DNA of 51,650 bases from Microcoleus sp. FACHB-DQ6 (GCA_014695175.1 JACJNV010000382.1:1-51650), one strand, 5' to 3'. Positions 16,301 to 27,731 are shown, counted from the stretch's first letter. Notes: generated by a model from the letters alone, not told the origin. Translations and numbers: made by a program.

Positions 16301-17471
16301 CGTGTCCGTTGCGGCTTACGAATCGCTACTATATCAACTTTTTCAAACACCGGGAGGAGCTTTTGGCGACGGCTTAATTGTCCTGGCTACTCTCGGCACA
16401 ACTTTAACATATATCTATCGAATTTTATCTCCTTGGCTCAGTAATTATTTACATTTAACCAATGCAGAGTTAAAAATATTTGCTCACCTGCACTGGGTTT
16501 TGAGCAGTTTGCTGCTGATTTGGGCTTCTGCCTATGATATTAAATCTGGCTTAAATTTAGGATTATTCACTGGTGCTTTATTAGTTCAATATGCTTTCTT
16601 GCAAGGGCGAAATAATCTCGATCGCCAATGGGCAGAAATTTGGATTTACTTGGGCTGGCTCGAAGCCTTTGGCATCCGGCTTTACTGGATCAATACACCT
16701 TTAGTTAAGTATATTTCCGGGCCGCTGGGGCCGTGGAAAGTTGCCTTCGCTTCTCTATTAGCCTATTTCATTTACATTTTGCCTTGGGACAACTGGGGTT
16801 GGTCAAAAAAACCTTGGCAGGTAATTGCTTCGCTGATTCCAATAGTTACTATTTTGGAAAGTCCGGCTAAGTTTTATCCGATTAGCTTGCTGATAGCTGC
16901 CGCCTTCTATGTTTTCCTAGCTTGGGAAAGGCAGGAAGTCCGTTTTACGTATGTGAGTGTGGCGATAATTGACTGGATAATGCTGCGGTGGTTTTGGGAA
17001 ATAGGATTGACTCAGCCAGAGTTTTATGTTACTCCTTTAGGACTTTCTTTACTTTATATTACTCAGTTCGTGAAGCGTAGCTATCCCGTAGGGAATCGCA
17101 CTCTCAAATTACCAGCAGAAAAATCGCTGCGCCACACTCTGCGAATGCTCGCAACTGCGCTGATTTGCGGGATGCCTCTTTTGACTCAGCAAAGCCACGG
17201 TTTAGTTGCAGCAGCTTTTAGTTTAGTGGCGATTGCCGCGGGTTTGGCGCTGCGAGTTCGGGCGTTTTTGTTTGTGGGAACGGGAATTTTTTTAATCAAT
17301 GTTTTCTATCAGTTGGTGGTTCTAATTTTCGATTATCCGCTAATTAAATGGGCGATTGGTTTGGCTTTTGGGATTGTGTTTATCTGGATTGCGGCTACTT
17401 TTGAAACTCGGCGCGATCGCATTTCTACTTTTGTGCAGCATTGGGTTGTGCAATTACAATGGTGGGATTAG
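13398..17471 (+). CDS. giant polytopic membrane protein (DUF2157-like N-terminus), function unknown
   Basis: A 1357-aa protein with a cytosolic N-terminus of about 105 residues (ELLTGLDAWLRLGLLSPAEV resembles the start of DUF2157 proteins) followed by roughly thirty or more hydrophobic segments to the C-terminus. There are no obvious ATPase, transporter or catalytic motifs. Trp and aromatic residues are frequent at segment ends. Similar very long membrane proteins are conserved in cyanobacteria without known function. It is followed by a strong bidirectional terminator and converges with clpC. A short palindromic repeat seems to lie inside the coding region near 17067-17100 without breaking the frame. 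Confidence 0.85.
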   Translation: MSSPQDRSSKIELSVLASHPELLTGLDAWLRLGLLSPAEVEELCRQYLVCPLRDPAVDLSEIENPRAPIGEPKVPALSTQKAVPSSRESVARPTETTQTPNFIAQILHSLMAEISVVWLLFLGVFMVVVSSGVLAASQWERFPAAGQYGVLLAYTLTFWAISSWANRQQNLHLTAQTLQEVTLLLVPINFWAMDTFGLWRYPWDWAVALAAALILTWITARIIKDQYQSFSGKNITRSIALNHLGLSYLHWGWALAGFSLAAVYLGTVGTAAARVYQVQQQRLQSIKRGENTETFAAAFSVSRDFLTYKKAALVAYSLGILLGRAIFVKDVNIAEMGLALAICGVLLAWLDWQQPRPSGTIKNNISRQPNPSNFFNWQLAGGGLLGLGWLVCFRQIPLQAIAVSGLAVWFFYNRLVRFWQKFDLVMLEAVGLQSIWLFWRLIPLGIKTQVVVFLTQLTNSQETPWAFWSVLLLPYLILMVSAAEWLYRKRKFQLASLGENLALALGSVLTVISLVNPFWRSLNLLVSTLILGCITWKYVIPDNSRRVSRPAAAAEQQEAQVILVPITHIMGLGAIASAIDLFSPNLTPNIWSAILLIFMASEWVFFVWMKAANARESSAFFRWHPAWFQSSWYLGLAIAGFSFILLQNYLSAGTATHRPQWSLLWLGTPLALTAVAKYTEITHKQVASTFSAIALILAQVLIFIFPGYRLIGLGLAAVLMLVNTYYLVELPAAAIGVAFGFSFVAAVIYELGFVSGWDWAIAGAIAVLCMWLLRTMIVRFSRGLPEPSQLAEIYDRALDGWAILLAGLLLTTITFYSYELYADSTLSFPPSAEVLAAILVIMAAIIFRNLRQLSPLAIYAVAWSLELLTAVGLSFVDRTTINLAVANIALGLFTQLLGDVWRRRHPDPTILPSIHFIPLVYGVLGLTFRSHTLTNWTGLTVLGASLIAIGIGRREPEFKPLVYLGLIGVSVAAYESLLYQLFQTPGGAFGDGLIVLATLGTTLTYIYRILSPWLSNYLHLTNAELKIFAHLHWVLSSLLLIWASAYDIKSGLNLGLFTGALLVQYAFLQGRNNLDRQWAEIWIYLGWLEAFGIRLYWINTPLVKYISGPLGPWKVAFASLLAYFIYILPWDNWGWSKKPWQVIASLIPIVTILESPAKFYPISLLIAAAFYVFLAWERQEVRFTYVSVAIIDWIMLRWFWEIGLTQPEFYVTPLGLSLLYITQFVKRSYPVGNRTLKLPAEKSLRHTLRMLATALICGMPLLTQQSHGLVAAAFSLVAIAAGLALRVRAFLFVGTGIFLINVFYQLVVLIFDYPLIKWAIGLAFGIVFIWIAATFETRRDRISTFVQHWVVQLQWWD
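17067..17100. repeat. repeat-like insert within the membrane-protein gene
   Basis: The stretch GAAGCGTAGC-TATCCCGTAGGGAATCGC resembles a dispersed cyanobacterial repeat and is here translated in frame as about ten hydrophilic residues (FVKRSYPVGNRT) in a loop between hydrophobic segments. It would be an example of a repeat tolerated in a coding sequence. Confidence 0.35.
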
Positions 17472-17512
17472 ATTCATCGATAAGTTGCTTTTTTTACTGG
17501 TTTCATTTAATT

Positions 17513-17545
17513 AAAAACCCGGTTTCTCTGAGAAACCGGGTTTTT
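17513..17545. terminator. bidirectional terminator between convergent genes
   Basis: AAAAACCCGGTTTCT (17513-17527) pairs with AGAAACCGGGTTTTT (17531-17545) across a three-base loop. An A-run and a T-run flank the stem, so it can stop transcription on both strands, serving the membrane-protein gene (+) and clpC (-). Confidence 0.85.
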
Positions 17546-17577
17546 AATCAACAGTATTTATCCGTCTGTAGAGGGCA

Positions 17578-20046
17578 TTAATGGCTCAATGCAAATTCTG
17601 GCAATTTCGGCTCAGATGAACCATCGGGCACTACCTTAACCTGACCGTTTTCATCCACATCAACGATCGCCTTTTGGCCTTCTTTCAGCTTCCCAGAGAG
17701 CATTTCCTCAGCCAGTACATCTTCCAACAACCGCATGATTGCGCGGCGCAAAGGTCGAGCACCGTAGCTGGGATTGTAGCCTTCTGTAACTAACAAGTCC
17801 TTGAACCGTTCCGTCACCGACAAAGTAATACCCTGTTCGGTTAAGCGGCTGAAGACTTGCTGCAACATAATGTCCGCAATCTGCTTGACTTCTTCCCTGT
17901 TCAACTGGCGGAAGACGATAATCTCATCCAAGCGGTTGATAAATTCGGGACGGAAAACCTGTTTCAGTTCTTCGTTTACCAAGCTGCGAACGCGGTTGTA
18001 CTGCCCGTCTGCGGCGCTTTCAGCAAACTCGAAACCGAGGCCGCCGCCGCCTTTTTCAATCACTCGCGAACCGATGTTGGAGGTCATGATCAGCAGTGTA
18101 TTCTTAAAGTCTACTGTCCGACCTTTAGCATCCGTCAAGCGGCCGTCTTCCAAGATTTGCAGCATCATGTTGAAGACATCCGGGTGAGCTTTTTCGATTT
18201 CGTCGAACAAGATGACCGTGTAAGGACGGCGGCGGACTGCTTCTGTTAGTTGGCCGCCTTCATCGTAACCGACGTAACCCGGAGGCGAACCGATGAGTTT
18301 GGAAACCGTGTGGCGTTCCATGAATTCGGACATATCTAACCGAATCATGGCTTCTTCGGAACCGAAGAAATAAGTGGCCAGGGCTTTTGTAAGTTCCGTT
18401 TTGCCGACGCCTGTGGGGCCGGAAAAGATGAAACTGGCGATCGGGCGATTGGGATTTTTCAAGCCCACCCGCGCGCGGCGGATGGCCCGAGAAACTGCGG
18501 TGACAGCTTCCTCTTGACCGATCAAGCGCTGGTGCAAAGTATCTTCCATGTGCAGCAGCAATTCCGATTCGGATTCTGTCAGCTTGCTGACTGGTACTCC
18601 CGTCCAATTAGCCACGATGTGGGCGATGTCTTCTTCGGTGACGACAGGAGAGGTTTTGAGTTGGCTTTTGTTGATGGTAGCGGCGGCGATTTCGGCTTCA
18701 ATTTCTAATTCGCGATCGCGCAATTTTCCAGCTTTGTCGAAGTCTTGCTCGCGCACTGCTGCATCTTTTTCTTTTGTTACGGCAGGCAGTTGCTTTTTGA
18801 GCTCTTTAACTTCGGGCGGGGTTTGTGAATTCATCACGCGGACGCGGGAACCTGCTTCGTCAATTAAGTCGATCGCCTTGTCTGGCAAAAACCGATCGTT
18901 AATGTATCTGTCTGACAGTGTAGCCGCTGCTTCTAAAGCTGCGTCGGAAATTGTCAGTCTGTGGTGCTGTTCGTAAGCCGATCGCAACCCGTACAATATT
19001 TCTATTGTTTCAGCCACGCTCGGTTCACCGACTTTGATCGGTTGGAAGCGGCGTTCTAAGGCAGCGTCGCGCTCGATGTGCTTGCGATATTCGTCCAAGG
19101 TAGTGGCGCCGACACACTGCAATTCGCCTCTAGCAAGGGCGGGTTTGAGCATATTGGATGCGTCCATGCTGCCTTGAATTGCGCCTGCACCGACTAAGGT
19201 GTGAATTTCATCAATTACCAGAATGATGTTGCCGGCAGCGCGAATTTCGGCCATGATTTTCGTCAGGCGTTCCTCAAATTCGCCGCGGAACTTTGTACCA
19301 GCAATCAGCGAACCCATATCGAGGCTGATTACTTGTTTGTCTTCTAAAATTTCCGGGACGTTTCTATTAACAATCCGCTGGGCTAGACCTTCGGCGAGGG
19401 CTGTTTTGCCTACTCCCGGTTCGCCTACTAACACTGGATTGTTCTTCGTGCGGCGGCCGAGCACTTGGATCACGCGCTCGATTTCATTTTCGCGGCCCAC
19501 TACGGGGTCGAGTTTGCCTGCTGCGGCTAACTTGGTCAGGTTTGTGCCAAATTCTTCTAAAGTCGGGATTTTGCGATCGCCGCTCTCCCCCCTACCTCCG
19601 GGTACTGCCGCGACTTCTCCCACGGCACGAATTACCTGCGTGCGGACTCTCTGGCGATCGATTCCCAAGTTTTGCAGCACCTTCGCCGCCACCCCTTCAT
19701 CGTCCTGAATCAGCCCCAGCAGGATGTGCTCGGTGCCGATGTAATTGTGGCCTAACTGCCGCGCTTCGTTCAGCGCCGTCTCAAAAATGCGCTTGACGCG
19801 GGGCGTAAAAGGAATTTCAGGCGGGAGGAACCCGGAACCTCTACCGATGATATTTTCGATTTCATTGCGCGCCTCTTTCAAGTTGAGGCCCATATCCAGT
19901 AATACTTTTGCAGCGATGCCAGTGCCTTCGCCGACGAGTCCCAGGAGGATTTGCTCGGTGCCTACAAAATTGTGGCCGAGGCGCCGCGCTTCCTCTTGGG
20001 CTAGCATGATTGCTTTAATGGCTTGTTCTGTAAAGCGTTCAAACAT
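17578..20046 (-). CDS. clpC: ATP-dependent Clp protease ATP-binding subunit ClpC
   Basis: An 822-aa Hsp100 unfoldase. Two Clp-N repeats (residues 1-145, [20 protein letters not shown]) precede AAA module 1 with Walker [11 protein letters not shown] near 206 and Walker [15 protein letters not shown]-type coiled region ([20 protein letters not shown]) near 430 marks ClpC rather than ClpB. AAA module 2 has [11 protein letters not shown] near 540 and [11 protein letters not shown]. It forms a hexamer that unfolds proteins into ClpP/ClpR and is normally essential in cyanobacteria. It is monocistronic; its promoter lies in the 20047-20300 region. Confidence 0.97.
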   Translation of the reverse strand: MFERFTEQAIKAIMLAQEEARRLGHNFVGTEQILLGLVGEGTGIAAKVLLDMGLNLKEARNEIENIIGRGSGFLPPEIPFTPRVKRIFETALNEARQLGHNYIGTEHILLGLIQDDEGVAAKVLQNLGIDRQRVRTQVIRAVGEVAAVPGGRGESGDRKIPTLEEFGTNLTKLAAAGKLDPVVGRENEIERVIQVLGRRTKNNPVLVGEPGVGKTALAEGLAQRIVNRNVPEILEDKQVISLDMGSLIAGTKFRGEFEERLTKIMAEIRAAGNIILVIDEIHTLVGAGAIQGSMDASNMLKPALARGELQCVGATTLDEYRKHIERDAALERRFQPIKVGEPSVAETIEILYGLRSAYEQHHRLTISDAALEAAATLSDRYINDRFLPDKAIDLIDEAGSRVRVMNSQTPPEVKELKKQLPAVTKEKDAAVREQDFDKAGKLRDRELEIEAEIAAATINKSQLKTSPVVTEEDIAHIVANWTGVPVSKLTESESELLLHMEDTLHQRLIGQEEAVTAVSRAIRRARVGLKNPNRPIASFIFSGPTGVGKTELTKALATYFFGSEEAMIRLDMSEFMERHTVSKLIGSPPGYVGYDEGGQLTEAVRRRPYTVILFDEIEKAHPDVFNMMLQILEDGRLTDAKGRTVDFKNTLLIMTSNIGSRVIEKGGGGLGFEFAESAADGQYNRVRSLVNEELKQVFRPEFINRLDEIIVFRQLNREEVKQIADIMLQQVFSRLTEQGITLSVTERFKDLLVTEGYNPSYGARPLRRAIMRLLEDVLAEEMLSGKLKEGQKAIVDVDENGQVKVVPDGSSEPKLPEFALSH

Positions 20047-20512
20047 ATTTTTTCTATCCTACTGTCTTGGCGAGGGCTGTATCGCTGCTGGTGAGGAGCG
20101 ATTTGGAACACTACACAAATTATAGATGTAAATTTTTGTGTATTTCCTTCTCTAACAATGTATCTTGCTAAAGGGGTAGGGACAGTGGGGAGAGCCGAAT
20201 AGTAGGGGTGTGGTTGCCGTCCGCTGTCGATCGGATATTAATTGAGAATAATAGTAGCAAAATGGCTTGATTCCATGAATACTATCATTTTATCTATAAA
20301 TAGATTCTTGTACGAGTAAATAAAGCTTGATTTTTTTGTACCTAAGTACGTGGTTGAATTAAGCATATAACAGTTGCTATGTCAAGACTTTTTAGGGTGG
20401 CCATCTCCAGACTTTTGACGCTTGAGGGTGTTCGTGCTGTCAGCAAACAGCCAACAGTCAACAACGAACAGCGACTCGAATCTGATATATTTTCAACTCT
20501 CAGGAGAACTCC
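20047..20512. promoter_or_regulatory. divergent intergenic region, clpC / hybrid kinase
   Basis: 466 bases. The stretch 20441-20472 (CAGCAAACAG-CCAACAGTCA-ACAACGAACAG) is a degenerate 7-8-base tandem repeat of the STRR kind. No gene or RNA was recognised; short ORFs here were rejected. Confidence 0.35.
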
Positions 20513-23500
20513 ATGCAATTTCTCTCGCAATACCAAATCCACTCCACTCTCCACGAAGGTATCGAAACGATTATTTATCGAGGAAAAATCCCCACCCACC
20601 AGGAGACAACCGTACTCAAAATCCTGAGAGCGGAATATCCCACCCTCGATGCAATTACCCGGATCAAGCACGAGTATCGCATTCGCCAACATTTAGACCA
20701 TCCGGGCCTAGTTAAAGTCATTAGCCTAGAAACCTTTGATAACCGTCTCGGCTTGCTTTTAGAAGACTTTGAGGGCGAATCTATCGATCGACTGATGTCG
20801 AGACAAAAGCTCGAAGTCATCACCTGTTTGAGGTTTGGCATCCAACTCATAAAAGCCTTGGAATATCTGCACCTTCAGAAAATTATTCACAAAGATATTA
20901 AGCCTAGCAATATCATCATCAACAGCCAAACAGGAATTATTAAACTAACAGATTTTGGGATTGCTTCACGATTGTCCAAAGAAAATCCCCAAATTAATAA
21001 TATTAACTCGATAGTCGGTACTTTTGCTTATATGTCTCCCGAACAAACCGGGAGAATGAACCGCACCCTCGACTACCGCACCGACTTTTATTCTGTGGGA
21101 ATTACCTTATATGAAATGCTGACAGGTCAATTGCCATTTATGAGTAACGACCCCTTAGAAATAGTTTACAGCCACATAGCCTCTCAAGCAATTTTAGCCC
21201 ATCAAATTAATTCTGACATTCCACCAGCCATTTCACAAATTGTGATGAAATTGATGGCAAAAAATGCCGAAGATAGATATCAAACAGCAGGCGGCTTGTT
21301 GGCAGATTTAGAAATCTGTTTAGAGCAGTTAGAAACTACAGGCAAGATAGTCGATTTTACGCCCGGAAACTTAGATATATTGAGTCAGTTGTTGATTCCT
21401 CAAAAATTGTACGGCCGGGAAACACAAGTCAGCGAACTATTGGCAGCATTTGAACGTGTAGCTAATCCTTGCGAGGAAAATTCTTCCCCTTCCCAAATTG
21501 AACTGATCCTAGTGTCGGGTTATGCAGGTATAGGCAAATCTGCCGTAGTTAGCGAAATTCAAAAACCCATCACCAGACAGCGGGGTTATTTTATTTCAGG
21601 TAAATTTGACCAATTCAAACGCAATATACCTTACGCATCTTTAATTCAAGCTTTTCAATCTTTGATCCAGCAGTTACTTTCCGAAAATAGCAAAAAATTA
21701 CAAGATTGGCAACATCAACTTTTAGCCGCACTAGGCAATGCCGGACAAGTAATTATTGACGTGATTCCCGAACTAGAATTGGTAATTGGCAAACAGCCTG
21801 CTGTTCCCGAACTTGCCCCCACAGAAGCACAAAACCGCTTTAACAGGCTATTCAAAGAATTTATCCACGTATTCGCGCAAAAAGAGCATCCATTAGTTAT
21901 ATTTATCGATGACTTGCAGTGGTCAGATTCAGCAACCTTGAAATTAATGGAATTGCTAGCGACGGACCCAGATAGCAAATATTTACTATTTATTGGAGCC
22001 TATCGAGACCATGAAGTTAGCTCTACACATCCTTTAATGCAAACAGTAGAGTACCTTCAACAAACGGGTATTGTTATCAACAATTTAGTGCTGGAACCTC
22101 TTTCTTTAGCCCAGGTTACTGAGTTAATTTCGGATACATTGAATGACTCAGACAGAATTCAACCTTTAGCGGAGTTAATTTGGAATAAGACTGGTGGGAA
22201 TCCTTTTTTCTTGACGCAATTGCTCAACACTCTTTATCAAGAAAAACTTTTGAGATTTGACTTTTCCCGGCTGCTGTCTCCCGGAAGCAGAGGGGAGTGG
22301 CAGTGGAACATTGAGGAGATTCACGCTATTGGCATCACAGATAAGAGCGTAGTTGAACTGGTAGCCAGTCGGATTCAAAAATTGCCAGAGACTACACAAC
22401 AAGTTTTGAAATTGGCGGCTTGTGTAGGGGACAAATTCACTTTAGATGTTCTCTCTACTGTCAACGCAAAATCTCCATCAGTCACTGCGACTGAACTCTG
22501 GGATGCTTTGCAAGCTGGGTTAATACTTCCCTTGAATGAGAGTTACCTCATTCCTTTATTTTTAGATGGAGAAGCAGGAGCTAATTTAACTTTCAATTCT
22601 TCGCGAATCAGCTATAAATTTTTGCACGATCGCGTCCAGCAAGCTGCATATTCGCTGATTCCTGATGATGAAAAGAAAGCCACTCATCTTAGCATCGGTA
22701 AATTGCTGTTTGAAAATACGCCCGCCGATAAAGTAGAAGAGAAAATTTTTGATATTATCAACCAGTTGAACGTAGGAAGTGATTGTCTGAGCCTGCAATC
22801 AGAAAAAGATGAATTAGCCGGATTAAATTTAATTGCTGGACATAAGGCAAAAGTAGCTAATGCTTACGAACCCGCTGTTAAGTATTTGAATGCGGGAATG
22901 TCGTTATTAGCACCTGATAGCTGGGAGCGCAACTATAGCATGACGCTGCGCTTGTATGTAGAGACGCTGGAAGCGGAATATTTAAACACCAACTTTGAGC
23001 AAGCAGAAGTTTTGGCAGAAGTGGTTTTGCGATCGGCTAAAAACCAGCTTGATCTCGTGAAAGTGTATCAGCTCAAGATCCTTTTTTATCAGGCTCAAAG
23101 CCAGATGCTAAAAGCTGTTGAAACAGGTCTAGAAGTGCTGGAAATGCTGGGAGTAAACCTATTAGATAGCCCAACCATTGCAGTGCCAAGATTGCCGCGA
23201 ATTGAGGAATTAGAAAACCTGCCAGTTATGACAGATCCATATCAACTGGCAGCTATGGAAATCCTGACAGCCCTCTATCCTCCTGCTTATATTGCCAAAC
23301 CTGAAATTGTGTCCTCCCTCGTCTTGACTATGGTCAATCTTTGTATCGATCGCGGTCATTCAGCATTAGCTACTTTTCCCTATACTCTTTATGGAACGAT
23401 CCTATGCGGCATCGAAGGCGACATCGAAGCTGGCTACTACGCTGGGCTAATCGCTTTAAAGCTGCTAGAACAATTTAATGCTACCCAACAGAAAGCTAAG

Positions 23501-25861
23501 GTTTATGTAATGTTTAATGCTCATATAAGAATCTGGAAAGAGTCTACTAAAAACACACTTAATTCATTTCTAGAAGGGATGAAACTTGGTGTAGAAAATG
23601 GTGATTTAGAATGGGCAGTTTATAATTTTATGCACTATATTACTAATTTAGTGTTAGTGGGAGAACAGTTAGAATATGTCGAAGAAAAACAAAGCGTTTG
23701 TATGGAGTTTTTGCAAAAAAATAAACACGAATTTGCCATGGGTTATGCTCAAAGTTGGCAAGTAACTGCTTCAAGCTTAAGAAGCAAAACAGCCGAGCAA
23801 GTACGGTTAGTTAGCGGCAGGTTGGATGAACCTGCTGTGATGTCCCGTTGGCAGAAAGAAAATAATCGAATGTCGCTGTTTGCAGCTTATGTTGCTAAAT
23901 TGATGCTGCTTTATTTATTTAAAGATTATGCTGCGGCTGTTGCCTGCGGTAAATTAGCGGCAGAATATGCAGATGGGGCGATCGGCTTAATCACTGTTGG
24001 GGTACACAATTTCTACTATTCGCTGGCCCTCCTCGCTCACTATCCTCACAGTGACAATCAAGAAGCATCCCTAGCTATTGTTAACTCTAATCAGCAACTT
24101 ATGAAAAAGTGGGCCTACCATGCACCCATGAATTATCAGCATAAATACGAGTTAGTCGAGGCAGAAAAAGCGCGAGTTATCAACGATAAACTTGCCGCCA
24201 TGGATTATTATGACTTAGCTATTAAAGGAGCTGCTGCTAACGGTTACATCCACGAAGAAGCATTAGCTTATGAATTAGCTGGAGAGTTTTATCAATCTTT
24301 GGATAAAGAGATAAGTGCTCGAGCTTATCTGACCAAAGCTTATTATGCTTACATCCGCTGGGGAGCTACAGCCAAAGTTAAAGACTTAGAATCCCGTTAT
24401 CATTATTTAGTTGAGCGCCATCAAGACGTAATACATAAAAAAAATGTTATCAGCACTGCCAAAACTACTATGAACAATAGTTTGGTGCTGGATTTTTCAA
24501 CAGTTGTCAAAGCATCACAAGCTGTTTCGAGCGAAATTATTCTCAGCCGCTTGCTAGAGAAACTCGTACAGCTTGTAAAAGAAAACGCAGGCGCTCAAAA
24601 AGTATTATTTCTTGCCAATACAGGTAATCAATTATTCATAGAAGCTGGACTTACAGGTCAGTTTAATGATGTAACCGTGTTACAATCTCTCCCGATTGCC
24701 GAATCCGAGCTCCTCCCACTTTCATTGATTAACTATGTAGAAAGAACCCAAAAATACTTGGTTTTAGATGATGCTACCCGAGCCGAGCAATTCCAATTCG
24801 ACCCTTATATTGCGACCAATCAACCCCTATCTATCCTCGTATTGCCAATTATCCATCAAGGCAACCTTACGGGAATTTTTTATCTAGAAAATAATTTAAC
24901 AAAAGGTGCTTTTACTAGCGACAGGCTAGAAATTTTGGGAATCCTGTCTGCACAAGCAGCTATTTCTCTAGAAAATGCTCGTTTTTATAGTATTCTGGAA
25001 ACGCGAGTGGCCCAAAGAACTGAGAATTTGCATACTGCATTGGAAGAACTGCGCCACACTCAATTGCAGCTAATTCAAAGTGAAAAAATGTCCAGTTTAG
25101 GGCAAGTGGTTGGGGGAATTGCTCACGAAATTAATAACCCGATTAACTTTATTTATGGAAATTTATATTACACCAATGAATACGCTGAAAACTTACTACA
25201 TCTACTACGTTTATACCAAAAAACTTACCCTAATCCCGTGCGAGAAATAGTAAATGAAACAGAGCAAATAGATTTAGATTTTTTAATGAATGATTTCACT
25301 AAGATGATAGATTCAATGAGAGTGGGCGCGGCGAGAGTTCGCGATATTGTGCTGTCGCTGCGAAACTTTTCTCGCCTAGATGAATCAGATAGAAAATGGG
25401 TTAATATCCACGAAGGTATCGACAGCACGTTGATGATTTTGGATCACAAATTACTTAATATTCAAGTGATCAAGGAGTACGCCAATTTGCCTTTAGTGAA
25501 CTGCTATCCGGGAGAAATTAATCAGGTATTTATGAATGTATTGACCAATGCGATTGATGCTTTTTGTCACGAAAGAGGGAGTGAAGTTGACTGGGAACAG
25601 ACTCCGACAATTCAGATTTGCACTGAAGTGGCGGAAGGAAATCAAGTAGCGATTCGCATTGTTGATAATGGTGTGGGGATGAATTCGGAGGTGCGGGGTA
25701 AAATATTCGATCCGTTTTTTACTACTAAACCGATAGGTAAGGGGACTGGTTTGGGATTGTCTATCAGTTATCAAATTGTGGTAGAACAGCATGGAGGAAA
25801 GTTAATTTGCAAGTCGGAACCTGGAGAGGGTAGCGAGTTTACTATACTGTTGCCGTCTTGA
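20513..25861 (+). CDS. Ser/Thr protein kinase - AAA ATPase - GAF - sensor histidine kinase
   Basis: A 1782-aa hybrid kinase. Residues about 8-265 are a Hanks-type kinase with [10 protein letters not shown] (catalytic Asp128), DFG (LTDFGIAS) and [16 protein letters not shown]. About 300-560 is an AAA_16-type ATPase ([15 protein letters not shown]; Walker [20 protein letters not shown]). A long helical, TPR-like middle region reaches about 1310. A GAF domain lies at about 1343-1493. The histidine kinase follows, with H-box [20 protein letters not shown] (His1538), an N-box and GxGLGLSIS near the end. Start ATG 20513 follows AGGAGAA. This trifunctional architecture is common in filamentous cyanobacteria (Hstk proteins). 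The ligand and response-regulator partner are unknown. Confidence 0.95.
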   Translation: MQFLSQYQIHSTLHEGIETIIYRGKIPTHQETTVLKILRAEYPTLDAITRIKHEYRIRQHLDHPGLVKVISLETFDNRLGLLLEDFEGESIDRLMSRQKLEVITCLRFGIQLIKALEYLHLQKIIHKDIKPSNIIINSQTGIIKLTDFGIASRLSKENPQINNINSIVGTFAYMSPEQTGRMNRTLDYRTDFYSVGITLYEMLTGQLPFMSNDPLEIVYSHIASQAILAHQINSDIPPAISQIVMKLMAKNAEDRYQTAGGLLADLEICLEQLETTGKIVDFTPGNLDILSQLLIPQKLYGRETQVSELLAAFERVANPCEENSSPSQIELILVSGYAGIGKSAVVSEIQKPITRQRGYFISGKFDQFKRNIPYASLIQAFQSLIQQLLSENSKKLQDWQHQLLAALGNAGQVIIDVIPELELVIGKQPAVPELAPTEAQNRFNRLFKEFIHVFAQKEHPLVIFIDDLQWSDSATLKLMELLATDPDSKYLLFIGAYRDHEVSSTHPLMQTVEYLQQTGIVINNLVLEPLSLAQVTELISDTLNDSDRIQPLAELIWNKTGGNPFFLTQLLNTLYQEKLLRFDFSRLLSPGSRGEWQWNIEEIHAIGITDKSVVELVASRIQKLPETTQQVLKLAACVGDKFTLDVLSTVNAKSPSVTATELWDALQAGLILPLNESYLIPLFLDGEAGANLTFNSSRISYKFLHDRVQQAAYSLIPDDEKKATHLSIGKLLFENTPADKVEEKIFDIINQLNVGSDCLSLQSEKDELAGLNLIAGHKAKVANAYEPAVKYLNAGMSLLAPDSWERNYSMTLRLYVETLEAEYLNTNFEQAEVLAEVVLRSAKNQLDLVKVYQLKILFYQAQSQMLKAVETGLEVLEMLGVNLLDSPTIAVPRLPRIEELENLPVMTDPYQLAAMEILTALYPPAYIAKPEIVSSLVLTMVNLCIDRGHSALATFPYTLYGTILCGIEGDIEAGYYAGLIALKLLEQFNATQQKAKVYVMFNAHIRIWKESTKNTLNSFLEGMKLGVENGDLEWAVYNFMHYITNLVLVGEQLEYVEEKQSVCMEFLQKNKHEFAMGYAQSWQVTASSLRSKTAEQVRLVSGRLDEPAVMSRWQKENNRMSLFAAYVAKLMLLYLFKDYAAAVACGKLAAEYADGAIGLITVGVHNFYYSLALLAHYPHSDNQEASLAIVNSNQQLMKKWAYHAPMNYQHKYELVEAEKARVINDKLAAMDYYDLAIKGAAANGYIHEEALAYELAGEFYQSLDKEISARAYLTKAYYAYIRWGATAKVKDLESRYHYLVERHQDVIHKKNVISTAKTTMNNSLVLDFSTVVKASQAVSSEIILSRLLEKLVQLVKENAGAQKVLFLANTGNQLFIEAGLTGQFNDVTVLQSLPIAESELLPLSLINYVERTQKYLVLDDATRAEQFQFDPYIATNQPLSILVLPIIHQGNLTGIFYLENNLTKGAFTSDRLEILGILSAQAAISLENARFYSILETRVAQRTENLHTALEELRHTQLQLIQSEKMSSLGQVVGGIAHEINNPINFIYGNLYYTNEYAENLLHLLRLYQKTYPNPVREIVNETEQIDLDFLMNDFTKMIDSMRVGAARVRDIVLSLRNFSRLDESDRKWVNIHEGIDSTLMILDHKLLNIQVIKEYANLPLVNCYPGEINQVFMNVLTNAIDAFCHERGSEVDWEQTPTIQICTEVAEGNQVAIRIVDNGVGMNSEVRGKIFDPFFTTKPIGKGTGLGLSISYQIVVEQHGGKLICKSEPGEGSEFTILLPS

Positions 25862-25865
25862 TAAA

Positions 25866-26432
25866 TTAAAGCCATCGTGAAAGCAACTGTTCAATTACTT
25901 CCACAAAGCCGATCGCAATTTGGATCAATGGCCAACCCACAAAACAAATTAACACCGCCCAGCGAGTTTGAATATCCAAACCTTGCCGAACCGCCACAAT
26001 TACAGCTAGCAAACTCCAGACAGCTAATATCCGCTCTATTCCTTCTCCCAGCAAGGGAATTAGCGTTAAAAAATTCAGCACTTGGGGGGCGTAAGCAAAC
26101 CCGATCGGAACCAACAACTCGCCATAAGTTACGTGTCCGGGCTTCAGCCACTCCCCGATTTTAAAGATAGTGAAAGTCCAAAAATAATAACCCCCCGCGA
26201 CTGCCAAACCCTCTATGAAAAGTCCTAAAAATAATACTGATAGCTCAGTTCGGTTGATTAACAAGATGACAGCACGGCCCAACACGCGAGACAGCGCAGC
26301 TAAAATTACAATTGTTAAAGCTATTCGCTTAGTTCTGCCAGTGTAGGGAGTTTTTTCGTAAAAATTGCCGTTCAAAGAAAGTGCGTTCCAAAGCGTTGCC
26401 CCCAAACCTGCAATTGAATCTTCTCCCTTCAC
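25866..26432 (-). CDS. Yip1-family membrane protein
   Basis: A 188-aa protein with about five hydrophobic segments in the Yip1/YIF1-like arrangement (YGELLVPIGFAYAPQVLNFL is characteristic: a GxAxxP-type segment). Bacterial Yip1 proteins have no settled function. It converges with the hybrid kinase gene, four bases apart. Confidence is good for the family, low for function. Confidence 0.78.
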   Translation of the reverse strand: MKGEDSIAGLGATLWNALSLNGNFYEKTPYTGRTKRIALTIVILAALSRVLGRAVILLINRTELSVLFLGLFIEGLAVAGGYYFWTFTIFKIGEWLKPGHVTYGELLVPIGFAYAPQVLNFLTLIPLLGEGIERILAVWSLLAVIVAVRQGLDIQTRWAVLICFVGWPLIQIAIGFVEVIEQLLSRWL

Positions 26433-26554
26433 GTTGAACTCCTGCTCCTCAAGATAGTTGACAACTTTTACAAAATAAGCTCTAATACAGCAGAATCACC
26501 GAACTAATTCTAGGTAATTAGGTAATTAATTGGCATTCTACCAGATTTTATTAA

Positions 26555-27568
26555 ATGCTAAGATTGATTTTACGGATACTTGCATGGCTGCGCGGGGGAA
26601 GTTTAAATTTGTTGCTCATCGCAGGTGTAATCCTAATAATTTGGGGCATTCTTTCGCCGGTGGGGACTGTTATATGGTGGCTGAATCAAAGTGCCGAAAC
26701 TTTGGGTATCAAGAAAAATCCACCGGAGATATTGCCCTCTAAGAAGGGCAATCTAGAAGCGCGTAAGTCTTCGCCACTCAATTGTTATATCATCTTTTTA
26801 CCAGGAGTTGGCGATTTTTCGGGGGATGAATTAACCCCTGGTGAAGAGTTGTTTCTCAAGCGTTTAGTGAAAAGTCACCCGCAGTGCGTAGCAGTGGGCG
26901 ATGTTTTTCCTTATTCAGCGTCTAACAAAAGTTTAGGAGGAGAGCGGTGGCTAGCTCCTTTTTGGCGGTTTGCAGAACAGGCAAAAAGCGGGCCGATTGC
27001 GGGGGATATATTCATCAAAATTCGCAATCTCTGGAGGTTTGCAATTTCTCTAGATTATCGCTACGGCTTTGCATACAATCAGGGAATGGCTAATGCAATT
27101 ATCGAGCGCATGAATGCTCAATCTCCCATTTCAGTTAATCCTCAACAACCTTTGAAAGTTATTTTAATTGGCACTAGCGGCGGCGCACAAGTTGCTTTGG
27201 GTGCTACTCGCTATCTTAAAGAATGGCTGAAGGCAGAAATTACGGTTGTTTCGGTTGGGGGCGTGTTTTCGGGACAAAATGGTTTTGCAGAGGCCGATCG
27301 CATTTTCCACCTTCACGGCACTCGGGATTCAATTGAGGATATTGGCGGCATAGTTTTTCCGAGTCGCTGGTACTGGTACGCGACTTCTCCTTTCAATCAA
27401 GCTCGTTTGCAAGGCCGCTATGCAGAAGCTGTGAGCGGCCCTCACAAGCACGACGGCGATGATGGATATTTTGGGGAAAATCAAGCGGCGGACGGTAAAA
27501 AGTATGTAGATATAACCCTGGACAAGATTAATCAATTGCCTGTATGGTCTAAAAGCACTTCCAATTGA
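26555..27568 (+). CDS. membrane-anchored alpha/beta-hydrolase-like protein
   Basis: A 337-aa protein with a hydrophobic N-terminal anchor (LLLIAGVILIIWGILSPVGTV, about residues 17-40). The rest looks like a serine-hydrolase fold: IIFLPGVGDFSGDEL near residue 75 and a nucleophile elbow ILIGTSGGAQVALGATRY near residue 205 (Ser in GTSGG). Possible late Asp/His residues lie in FHLHGTRDSIEDIGG and SGPHKHDGDDGYF. The family is conserved in cyanobacteria; the substrate is unknown. It starts at ATG 26555 and is not clearly in an operon. Confidence 0.72.
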   Translation: MLRLILRILAWLRGGSLNLLLIAGVILIIWGILSPVGTVIWWLNQSAETLGIKKNPPEILPSKKGNLEARKSSPLNCYIIFLPGVGDFSGDELTPGEELFLKRLVKSHPQCVAVGDVFPYSASNKSLGGERWLAPFWRFAEQAKSGPIAGDIFIKIRNLWRFAISLDYRYGFAYNQGMANAIIERMNAQSPISVNPQQPLKVILIGTSGGAQVALGATRYLKEWLKAEITVVSVGGVFSGQNGFAEADRIFHLHGTRDSIEDIGGIVFPSRWYWYATSPFNQARLQGRYAEAVSGPHKHDGDDGYFGENQAADGKKYVDITLDKINQLPVWSKSTSN

Positions 27569-27731
27569 TGAGTTTTTACATATTCGAGGCCTGTACAACC
27601 ATAATTAAGTTAGGAGTAAAAACTTTATTCCTTATTTATTCATAAATAGAGGACTGGCGTTCATCATTGAAACCAATTTTATTATAGTCAATCGACAGGA
27701 GATAAGATCGATCGGTAAGATGAGCTAGTCA

